The notes under the pieces: model-generated
What the model saw: only the letters and a program-made list of their open reading frames with translations
Told to the model about the DNA's origin: nothing
Database searches by the model: none
Assembly: GCA_016208205.1 (NCBI GenBank)
Contig: JACQYP010000056.1
Coordinates: forward strand, 1 to 11,864
DNA from: Candidatus Desantisiibacteriota bacterium
GTDB lineage: Bacteria; UBA9089; CG2-30-40-21
Length of the DNA: 11,864 nt
Reading direction: 5' to 3'
Made by a program: the position numbers and the translations under genes
Shown: positions 6,064-11,864 of the stretch, in pieces
Numbering within the stretch: position 1 is the first letter of the stretch
Layout of the letters: every line of letters starts with the position of its first letter

Positions 6064-6082
6064 GTTTTTTTACACAAAAAAC
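6064..6082. other. AT-rich hairpin downstream of the DHS-like gene
   Basis: GTTTTTT, a 5-nt loop TACAC and AAAAAAC form a perfect 7-bp stem 30 nt after the stop codon. It could be a weak terminator or a simple AT-rich coincidence; the stem is nearly all A-T. Confidence 0.3.
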
Positions 6083-6128
6083 GATCACTGTCCTTGGTTT
6101 CCCGAGAGAAAAGGAGGTACTTGCCTAA

Positions 6129-6338
6129 ATGAGATTTAATGTTATTTTAGAGCCAGCAGAAGAAGGTGGTTATAATGTTATTGTACCTACCTTAGATGGT
6201 TGCTTTACTCAAGGGGAGACAGAGCAAGAAGCCTTACATAATGCCGAAGAGGCTATTATGTGTTATCTGCAAGGGTTGGGGAAACTCAATCAGACTAAAA
6301 CTTGCCCCGGAGTTCTTTATACAGACCTCGTGAATTAG
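6129..6338 (+). CDS. hicB: HicB-family antitoxin-like protein (short form)
   Basis: A 69-residue protein with the HicB core fold signature: a start MRFNVILEPAEEGGYNVIVPTLDGCFTQGETEQEALHNAEEAI, matching the family pattern of two strands, P-x-L-x-G-C-x-(S/T)-x-G-(D/E)-(T/S) and a following helix. HicB proteins neutralise the mRNA-cleaving HicA toxin. It lacks the C-terminal HTH or ribbon-helix-helix domain of long HicB proteins, so it belongs to the short single-domain kind and may not bind DNA itself. AAGGAGG lies about 11 nt before the ATG, a little far but convincing. A hicA-like reading frame follows 165 nt downstream but is truncated, so this antitoxin may be an orphan. Confidence 0.85.
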   Translation: MRFNVILEPAEEGGYNVIVPTLDGCFTQGETEQEALHNAEEAIMCYLQGLGKLNQTKTCPGVLYTDLVN

Positions 6339-6503
6339 CTTCGAATGTCAAAGGGTAAATCAATGAAACACAAGGGGTTGCAAGATAATTGGACATTTGG
6401 GACTACCAATATATACCATGATATGCTGTATCTTAAGTACTTAGTTACTTGAGGTAGATATGTGGAATCACGAGGTCTGTTATAAGGAATTAGAGGTAGC
6501 ATT

Positions 6504-6635
6504 GTGAGTAAAGTTTTCTCAGGTAAAGATGTTGTTAAAGCATTAAGCAAAGTTGGCTTTGTAGTAGATCATCAACGAGGAAGTCATATCTTTATGCATA
6601 ATCTGCAAAAAAATATATCAGTTGTAATTCCTTGA
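6504..6635 (+). pseudogene. hicA: Truncated hicA-like toxin gene
   Basis: From a GTG with GAGG 7 nt upstream, the frame encodes 43 residues, beginning [20 protein letters not shown] and continuing [13 protein letters not shown] before ending NISVVIP. This matches the HicA double-stranded-RNA-binding-type fold, including the catalytic-histidine motif G-S-H. HicA is usually about 60-80 residues and continues after VxVP with a helix around H-x-E-x-x-x-G-T-L. Here a TGA follows the proline; reading on gives H-E, then TAA, then A-I-R, after which the match is lost. The two stops and the lost C-terminal helix indicate a broken gene. Functional residual activity cannot be excluded because the histidine remains. 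The 165-nt gap to hicB holds no recognisable gene. Confidence 0.7.
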
Positions 6636-6651
6636 CACGAATAAGCAATAA

Positions 6652-7062
6652 GAGTGTTAATGCCCTGATTGTTCATCCTGATATCCCGGGTGTCTTATAC
6701 GGCCTTGGTTATGATGGATATAAATTTGGTGTTGATGGAATTGTCAAGAGCATTGATGATGGTAAAAGCTGGAGGAAGGCAAATACTGGCTTACCTATTA
6801 GCACCTTGCCATCAGATTATCTGCTATTCGTGAAAACACCTTTATCATGGATCCAACTCATCACGAAAGGTTTTATCTTAACTATTTACCCTATGGCATC
6901 TACCGCGGTACAGACACCAATAATAATTCAATATCTGGTGCAACTAATCAAGCAACCATAACGATGACAGGTATTGCAGAAAACAAGGCTAATTTCAAGC
7001 CTCGTAGTTTTATGCGAAAATTTTTGGATATATTTAGCCGTCTAAAAACTAAGGGGATTTAG
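6652..7062 (+). pseudogene. Frameshifted remnant of an Asp-box/BNR-repeat protein
   Basis: Two reading frames together resemble a fragment of a beta-propeller protein with Asp-box (BNR) repeats, a fold of sialidases and extracellular surface proteins. The first frame has VNALIVHPDIPGVLYGLG, then the Asp-box GIVKSIDDGKSWRKANTGLP. The second, from about 6820, has NTFIMDPTHHERFYLNYLPYGIYRGTDTNNN, which repeats the same pattern (xxDPTxxxxxYxxxxxxGIYRxTD). The switch of frame lies at about 6800-6830, and no plausible start codon or signal peptide precedes the fragment. It begins where the hicA homology stops, so a deletion or recombination may have joined the two. The C-terminal piece (KPRSFMRKFLDIFSRLKTKGI) is not recognised. 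Confidence 0.6.
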
Positions 7063-7081
7063 ATATTTGGCAGATAAAAAC

Positions 7082-7150
7082 GACCTAACACCTATTTTGT
7101 GAGTATTCTCACGAACACACACCATACGGTGACAATTCGGCAATTAGGTC
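7082..7150. repeat. Inverted repeat with internal hairpin upstream of fic
   Basis: GACCTAA (7082-7088) and TTAGGTC (7144-7150) form 7-bp arms around 55 nt that contain a nested hairpin, GTGAG-TATT-CTCAC (7099-7112). The 204-nt spacer between the BNR remnant and fic holds only this element; I see no gene or convincing promoter. It could be the trace of a small mobile element or a structured leader, with weak support for either. Confidence 0.4.
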
Positions 7151-7266
7151 TTTGTAATTATGATTAAAAATGGTGTTTTCGAAAGGTGATGACCACCAAA
7201 TATGGCGATCAAAATGATGTTTTGCGTAAGTCCTAATATAAATAAATTTACTCAGGAGCAAACTGT

Positions 7267-8778
7267 ATGTTTGAAGAATTAGCCATCCTCAAGAAAAAAT
7301 TAGATAGTTACCGTCCATTAGATTCTAATAAAATGGCTGCTATTGGAGAAAAATTAAGGATTGAATGGACATACAATAGTAATGCTATTGAGGGTAACAC
7401 CTTATCGTTATCTGAAACTGCCTTTTTCCTACGAGAAGGGTTGACATCTAAAGGGAAACCACTTTCGGAATACCTTGAGGCAAGAAATCATGCTGAGGCA
7501 ATTGATTATCTTGATGAGATTGTAAAGGGGAAAAGATCCCTTACTGAAGGGTTAATTAAAGAATATCACGCTTTAATAATGAAGGATACAGAATATATTG
7601 AGATAGGTACATCTAATAATAGGGTAAAAAAGAAGATTGAGCCGGGTAAGTATAAATATGACAATAACCATGTGCTTAAGATGGATGGGGCAATCCATTA
7701 TTTTTGTGACTATTTGCAAGTGTCGGGAGAAATGGAGAGGTTAATCAAATGGTATAATGAAAATAAGGATAAACTTCATCCTGTGGAATTATCTGCCATC
7801 TTTCATCATAAATTCGTTGCCATACATCCCTTTACTGATGGTAATGGTCGGGTAGGCAGGTTAATTCTTAATACTATCCTCATGCAGGAAGGTTATACAC
7901 CGGCTATTATAAGAATGGAAGATCGTAAGGAGTATTATCAATCATTAGATGGGGCTGATAAAGGAGATTATGCTCTCATTATCGAAATGGTAGAACGGGA
8001 AGTAACCCGCACAATCACACTTATGCTTAATGTGATTGAAGGAAGGGATGCCTTCAGTAAAGAGGATTTGAAGAGAAGATTGGGGATATTTGAGGAAAGG
8101 ATTGAGAAATTGGATAAGGATCCAATTGGTGTTGTATCTAAGGTGGTAGATGAGGAAAAGAGAAGGCATTGCAGGGAACAAATATATCAGTTCTTGGAAA
8201 AACTGGCTAAGGAGATGGTGGAGGAGAATAAATCAGGGATGATGGGGTTCAGGATTAGAGATTTAGCCGAGGAAAGGATGATGGCTATCTATGAGATGCA
8301 GAGGGAAGATATTGAAAAAAGAGAATTGGAACGAAAGCCATGGGCTGCCTATGCGTATAGAGAAGAGAGGATAGACATTCCTCTGCCATTGGATATAATC
8401 AACAAGTTACACGATATTACACAATACCTGAAAAGCAGAAACATAATCGTAGCAAAGAAAACAGAGAAAGCCAGAAACGCAAATATCCTGCAAATTAAGT
8501 TAATTTCTGGGCAAAAATATATTCCGCAAGGGATTTTAACCTTTGTCATCCTACCTACCAGATTTACTACCATTATTGCTTTTACTATCAATATTCCAAG
8601 ATTAGAAAATGATAAGGAAGTGTTTGATACCCCACAAGTGATAAATCATATTCAAGGTAGTGTCCTATGGGAAGATTGGGACAAGAAGGCATTAGAAGAC
8701 TTCTTTGTCGAGATATTTAATAAGTTCTTAAAGCATATTGAGATAGAAATAGAGAAAAGGAGAATTCCTATATCATAA
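7267..8778 (+). CDS. Fic family protein (class II, N-terminal inhibitory helix)
   Basis: A 503-residue Fic protein. Fic enzymes usually transfer AMP from ATP to hydroxyl side chains of target proteins. The complete active-site motif HPFTDGNGRVGR lies at residues 187-198 (catalytic H187). The N-terminal helix has SNAIEGN (38-44), fitting the (S/T)xxxE(G/N) self-inhibition motif, so E42 would block ATP binding in the resting state. A flap-like stretch EPGKYKYDNNHV (125-136) lies at the expected place. After the Fic core (to about 255) comes an unusually long region: a charged, helix-prone stretch rich in Glu, Lys and Arg (about 265-360), then a mixed alpha/beta segment to 503 that I do not recognise; it is not an obvious winged helix. 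AGGAG stands 8 nt before the ATG. It is intact and lies next to a decayed hicA; target proteins are unknown. Confidence 0.93.
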   Translation: MFEELAILKKKLDSYRPLDSNKMAAIGEKLRIEWTYNSNAIEGNTLSLSETAFFLREGLTSKGKPLSEYLEARNHAEAIDYLDEIVKGKRSLTEGLIKEYHALIMKDTEYIEIGTSNNRVKKKIEPGKYKYDNNHVLKMDGAIHYFCDYLQVSGEMERLIKWYNENKDKLHPVELSAIFHHKFVAIHPFTDGNGRVGRLILNTILMQEGYTPAIIRMEDRKEYYQSLDGADKGDYALIIEMVEREVTRTITLMLNVIEGRDAFSKEDLKRRLGIFEERIEKLDKDPIGVVSKVVDEEKRRHCREQIYQFLEKLAKEMVEENKSGMMGFRIRDLAEERMMAIYEMQREDIEKRELERKPWAAYAYREERIDIPLPLDIINKLHDITQYLKSRNIIVAKKTEKARNANILQIKLISGQKYIPQGILTFVILPTRFTTIIAFTINIPRLENDKEVFDTPQVINHIQGSVLWEDWDKKALEDFFVEIFNKFLKHIEIEIEKRRIPIS

Positions 8779-8836
8779 ATGTAACTACTGTCGTGTAATT
8801 CGTGGCAAAAATCTCTTTTCGTTTCGAGGTAAAACT

Positions 8837-9565
8837 ATGGCTGAAACAAAACAAATGAACTTTCTTGATCATTTAGATGAGTTGCGGCACAGATTGATTG
8901 TTTGTGTTATTTTTGTCTTTATCACATCCGGTCTTTCCTATTGGCTGCTGGCTAAACCTGTTATTAATCTGATTGCTAAACCTGTAGGCACACAGCTTGT
9001 TTTCCTTACGCCAACCGAAGCCTTTATGGTTTATATAATTGTTGCTTTTTTTTGCGGGATATTCATCTCTTCTCCAGTGGTTCTTTTTCAAATATGGCGA
9101 TTCGTGGCTGCCGGCTTAACCAAAAAAGAACAGATATATATTCTGCTATATGCACCATTCTCATTTCTGTTATTTATTGGCGGGGCATACTTTTGTTATG
9201 CCGTCATCCTGCCGGTAACCGTAAAGTTTTTACTTGGATTTGCTACTGAATCATTAACCCCGATGATTTCTTTGCGGTCATATGTTAGCTTTACAGGTGG
9301 AATGCTGTTAGCCTTTGGGCTTGTCTTTCAGATGCCCATTGGTATCCTTTTTCTAAACGAGCTGGGGCTAATCACTCCAGGGATGCTGCAAAAACAAAGA
9401 AAATATGCCATATTAATTATTTTTATTGTAGCCGCAGTCATGACGCCCTCACCGGATGTTCTCAGTCAACTGCTGATGGCTCTGCCCATGCTTTTTCTCT
9501 TTGAGATAAGCATCTGGCTTTCTGTTTTCGTAAATTATCGGAAGAAACGGAAGAGAATAATGTAG
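8837..9565 (+). CDS. tatC: Twin-arginine translocase subunit TatC
   Basis: TatC is the inner-membrane receptor for twin-arginine signal peptides; with TatA and TatB it exports folded, often cofactor-bearing proteins. The 242-residue protein has the conserved N-terminus FLDHLDELRHRL, six hydrophobic segments (about 20-38, 63-92, 102-125, 150-174, 189-203, 207-231), the periplasmic loop FLTPTEAF, and TPSPDVLSQ near the fifth segment. In the fourth segment the common FGxxFE(x)P is FGLVFQMP, with Q165 in place of the glutamate of E. coli (E170); glutamine at this site also occurs in other bacteria as I recall. GAGGT lies 6 nt before the ATG. No tatA or tatB is visible here, so they must be elsewhere. 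A small gene follows by 16 nt. Confidence 0.96.
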   Translation: MAETKQMNFLDHLDELRHRLIVCVIFVFITSGLSYWLLAKPVINLIAKPVGTQLVFLTPTEAFMVYIIVAFFCGIFISSPVVLFQIWRFVAAGLTKKEQIYILLYAPFSFLLFIGGAYFCYAVILPVTVKFLLGFATESLTPMISLRSYVSFTGGMLLAFGLVFQMPIGILFLNELGLITPGMLQKQRKYAILIIFIVAAVMTPSPDVLSQLLMALPMLFLFEISIWLSVFVNYRKKRKRIM

Positions 9566-9581
9566 GAGGTAATAGATAAAA

Positions 9582-9776
9582 ATGAAGGAATGTAATGTTC
9601 AAGCTAACAAAAAGGATTGCACCTGCACCTATGAGCCGTGTCCAAGGAAAGGGATTTGCTGTGAATGTATTAAATACCACAAAAAAATGAATCAGCTGCC
9701 GGGATGTCTTTTCCCGCCGCAGCTCGAAAAAACTTACGACCGCTCAATTGAAAAATTCATTCAAACCTATTCATAA
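9582..9776 (+). CDS. Small cysteine-rich protein, DUF6485-like
   Basis: A 64-residue protein with eight cysteines: C4, C13, C15, C20, C26, C27, C29 and C42, plus H33. The order CxCxxxxCPRKGxCCECxxYHxxxxQLPGCLFPPxxEKTYDRSIxxFI matches what I remember of DUF6485, small proteins found mostly in anaerobes and of unknown function. The cysteine spacing suggests zinc or Fe-S binding. There is no signal peptide or membrane segment. AGGAGGT lies about 11 nt before the ATG, starting at the tatC stop codon, so it probably shares the tatC transcript. It converges with thiC across only 8 nt, with no room for a separate terminator. Confidence 0.85.
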   Translation: MKECNVQANKKDCTCTYEPCPRKGICCECIKYHKKMNQLPGCLFPPQLEKTYDRSIEKFIQTYS

Positions 9777-9784
9777 TCTGTGGA

Positions 9785-11062
9785 TTAAATCTTATTCAGC
9801 CTTTCCCTCGCTATCTTAATAGCACAAAAGCTGCCGCACATCCCGCAGGTATCATCTGTTACATGTCCCCTGATCTTATTTACCGTGTCAGGGCAAATAG
9901 CACATTCAGCCTGTTTTTTCCAATCAAGCTCAGCCCTTGCCTTAGCCATTTTAACATCCTTATCAAATGCCCCTGGTATTTGTTTAACAATATCACCGGC
10001 ATGGGCTGCAATCAAGGCAGCAATGACACCATTTTTAACATCATCTATGGTGGGAAGGTTGAGGTGTTCGGATGGGGTAACATAGCATAAAAAATCAGCC
10101 CCGGCTGCAGCAGCTATTGCCCCGCCAATGGCTGAGGTTATATGATCATATCCAGGGGCAATATCTGTTACCAATGGTCCGAGTACATAGAATGGGGCAT
10201 GATTACAAAGCTGTTTTTCTAAAAGCACATTGGCTGCTATTTGATTCATTGGAACATGACCCGGACCCTCGATCATCACCTGCACCTGTGCCTCATATGC
10301 CCTTTTTGCCAGCTCTCCCAGAATAATCAACTCTTGAACCTGTGGTCTATCCGTAGCATCCATCAGGCATCCTGGACGCAATCCATCCCCAAGGCTCAAA
10401 ACCACATCATATTGTTTGGCAATATGCAGAATATCATCAAACATTTCATAAAAAGGATTCTCCTTGTTATGATAACGCATCCATTCGACAATAAATGTAC
10501 CGCCCCGGCTAACCGTATCCATACATCTACCCTGTTGCTTCAGTCTCTTAATAATCTCACTCGTAATCCCACAATGAACGGTTATAAAATCTACCCCATC
10601 CTCAGCTTGCCGGGCAATCACCTCAAGGATATTCTCAGCAGTCATAGCCATGATAGAGCCATCCTTTTCAGCAGCATTCAGGGCAGCCTCGTATATCGGC
10701 ACAGTACCAAAGGGAATGTCTATCTTTTTCAGCAATGTTTTTCTTATTTCTCTTGTATCACCGGCAATACTCAGGTCCATAATAGCATCTGCCCCGGCAG
10801 TTATGGCTGCCTCTGCCTTTTTGATCTCTTCATCAATCTCCATATGCAGGGGTGATGTACCAATATTGGCATTGACCTTTGTGCGAAGCCCCTGCCCTAT
10901 TCCTGAATATTTATTAATGTGATGGTTGATATTATGTGGTATAATTAACCTGCCATCAGCCATACCCTGCCTGATGAATTCAACATCCCGACCCTCACTG
11001 TCTGCAACGCATCTTACCTCATCGGTGATTATACCTTTTATTGCTTGTTCTAATTGAGTCAC
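9785..11062 (-). CDS. thiC: Phosphomethylpyrimidine synthase ThiC (or ThiC-like)
   Basis: ThiC is a radical SAM enzyme that rearranges aminoimidazole ribotide, a purine-pathway intermediate, to the pyrimidine HMP-P for thiamine. At 425 residues it is the short form without the N-terminal extension of E. coli ThiC. Seen: YSGIGQGLRTKVNANIGTS, the catalytic barrel with TVHCGI and SRGGTF, IEGPGHVPMNQI, PGYDHITSAIGGA, and a C-terminal cluster motif CGMCGSFC (C406, C409, C413), spaced CX2CX3C rather than the CX2CX4C of E. coli. The GTG start overlaps the upstream phosphorylase stop (GTGA, 4 nt), with GGAAGG 4 nt before it, so translation is probably coupled. ThiC paralogues of the BzaA/BzaB/BzaF group make hydroxybenzimidazole for cobamides; sequence alone here cannot fully exclude that role. 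Confidence 0.93.
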   Translation of the reverse strand: MTQLEQAIKGIITDEVRCVADSEGRDVEFIRQGMADGRLIIPHNINHHINKYSGIGQGLRTKVNANIGTSPLHMEIDEEIKKAEAAITAGADAIMDLSIAGDTREIRKTLLKKIDIPFGTVPIYEAALNAAEKDGSIMAMTAENILEVIARQAEDGVDFITVHCGITSEIIKRLKQQGRCMDTVSRGGTFIVEWMRYHNKENPFYEMFDDILHIAKQYDVVLSLGDGLRPGCLMDATDRPQVQELIILGELAKRAYEAQVQVMIEGPGHVPMNQIAANVLLEKQLCNHAPFYVLGPLVTDIAPGYDHITSAIGGAIAAAAGADFLCYVTPSEHLNLPTIDDVKNGVIAALIAAHAGDIVKQIPGAFDKDVKMAKARAELDWKKQAECAICPDTVNKIRGHVTDDTCGMCGSFCAIKIARERLNKI

Positions 11063-11787
11063 AATCCTTCCTCCAGTCTTTTCACTGTATTCAACGCTAT
11101 CTGTATCTCATCCTCAATTGCCAAAGCTATCTCTTCTGTCTCCATAACCTGTTTTCCGTAAAGGATATTACCTGTGGCTGTAAGTACTGCCCCAACCCTT
11201 ATTCCACGGACAATTCCAAGGCTGAACAGCCCGGCACACTCCATCTCAAAAGCAAGTACATTCTTATTCTCCCATTCCCTTGCCTGAGGGATTTCACGAT
11301 AAAAGGCATCAGATGTAGCAATTATGCCTACATTATATTCTTTTTTAAGTGCCACTGCAGAGTCTACAATTGCCCGCAAAACCGTATAATCCGGCACAGG
11401 CGGCAATAGCTCCAGATCATATACCTTTAAGATACCACACAATGGGACTGCTCCACTTGGAATAATTATTCTACCGGGTGGGATGTCTTTTTGTATTGCA
11501 CCACATGTACCAATACGAATAACGGTTTTCACCCCAAGCATCTTCATCTCTTCAAGGACAATATCAGCTGAAGGACAACCCATTCCAGTAGTAACAACAG
11601 AAACAGAAATGCCCTCATACTCTCCGGTATAAGCCACAAGCCCCCTGAAATCGTTAATCAATCTGGCATTTTCAAGATATTTTTCAGCAACCATTTTTGT
11701 CCTGCCAGGGTCACCGGAAAGCAAGGCATATGGGGCAATATCAACTGATTGGCATTTAAGATGATGAGGTTTTGTATGTTCTGTCAT
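11059..11787 (-). CDS. Nucleoside phosphorylase (NP-I family, uridine phosphorylase-like)
   Basis: A 242-residue cytosolic enzyme of the NP-I (PNP/UDP, PF01048) family, which splits nucleosides with phosphate into base and ribose 1-phosphate. Seen: the phosphate-binding SGDPGR (24-29), TTGMGCPSADIVLEEM (66-81), VIRIGTCGAIQ (89-99), TSDAFYRE (158-165) and the ribose-binding EMECAG (181-186). GDPGR points to a phosphorylase rather than a nucleosidase such as MqnB. The overall pattern is closest to uridine phosphorylase, but purine substrates are possible. The ATG at 11787 has GGAAGGA 8 nt upstream. Its stop overlaps the thiC start, linking nucleoside salvage with an enzyme that uses a purine intermediate. 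Confidence 0.9.
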   Translation of the reverse strand: MTEHTKPHHLKCQSVDIAPYALLSGDPGRTKMVAEKYLENARLINDFRGLVAYTGEYEGISVSVVTTGMGCPSADIVLEEMKMLGVKTVIRIGTCGAIQKDIPPGRIIIPSGAVPLCGILKVYDLELLPPVPDYTVLRAIVDSAVALKKEYNVGIIATSDAFYREIPQAREWENKNVLAFEMECAGLFSLGIVRGIRVGAVLTATGNILYGKQVMETEEIALAIEDEIQIALNTVKRLEEGL

Positions 11788-11810
11788 ATGCTCATTCCTT
11801 CCTCTTTGTA

Positions 11811-11844
11811 AAGGCTGAAGGTATTTAGGCTGAAGGCTGAAGGT
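11811..11844. repeat. Heptad repeat upstream of the phosphorylase gene
   Basis: AAGGCTG and AAGGTAT, then a slightly offset TTAGGCTG, AAGGCTG and AAGGTAG: a 7-bp periodic array just upstream of the phosphorylase-thiC pair. If this element has the same inverted layout as the others, its second half would lie beyond the right edge. No promoter or TPP riboswitch can be recognised in the 77 nt available. Confidence 0.5.
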
Positions 11845-11864
11845 AGGAGGAAGAAAGACAGAAA

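Noticed and set aside
6345..6452. A 35-codon open frame between hicB and the hicA remnant (starting MSKGKSMKHKG)
   Set aside because: It has no ribosome site and no recognisable family, and its length is within chance expectation.
9777..9784. A bidirectional terminator between the DUF6485-like gene and thiC
   Set aside because: Only 8 nt separate the convergent stop codons and no hairpin is visible across them.
10241..10855. A 204-codon plus-strand open frame inside thiC
   Set aside because: It is the antisense shadow of conserved ThiC sequence. Its length reflects the codon pattern of thiC, and it has no ribosome site or motif.

Overview
The window comes from an AT-rich bacterial chromosome (roughly 40% G+C by eye). 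Most genes are housekeeping: Fe-S assembly, NAD, shikimate and thiamine synthesis, peptide deformylation and Tat export. The intergenic regions are unusually rich in repeats: inverted arrays of 7-bp units, REP-like palindromes and dispersed short repeats. No phylogenetic marker here fixes the lineage. The gene set and repeat load fit an uncultured bacterium with an Fe-S-heavy, possibly anaerobic, metabolism, but that is inference only.

Left block, minus strand (3262 down to 1). A near-perfect promoter (TTGACA-17-TATAAT) precedes tRNA-Leu(CAA). Downstream, all in the same direction, come def (peptide deformylase), nadA (quinolinate synthase, a 4Fe-4S enzyme), a small Nfu-type Fe-S carrier, a winged-helix/helix-hairpin-helix protein and the 5' part of sufC, which runs off the left edge. 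I see no strong terminator inside the run, so it may be one long transcript that groups an Fe-S enzyme with Fe-S assembly proteins.

Centre, plus strand (3358-6033). A second strong promoter, divergent from the first, drives aroB and aroQ, whose stop and start codons abut. A conserved protein resembling deoxyhypusine synthase follows; by eye it lacks that enzyme's catalytic lysine.

Accessory segment, plus strand (6129-8778). This holds a small HicB-like antitoxin gene, a truncated hicA remnant that runs into a frameshifted Asp-box/BNR-repeat remnant, a spacer with an inverted repeat, and an intact class II Fic protein with a long unassigned C-terminal region. It looks like a site of gene turnover.

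Right block (8837-11864). tatC and a cysteine-rich DUF6485-like gene lie on the plus strand. They converge, with an 8-nt gap, on a minus-strand pair: a nucleoside phosphorylase gene overlapping thiC by 4 nt. No TPP riboswitch is visible in the 77 nt available upstream of that pair.

I found no CRISPR array, integrase, transposase or complete new defence system. The most notable observations are the inverted heptad arrays, the DHS-like protein without its lysine, the aroQ insertion, and the decayed hicA/BNR junction next to a Fic gene.
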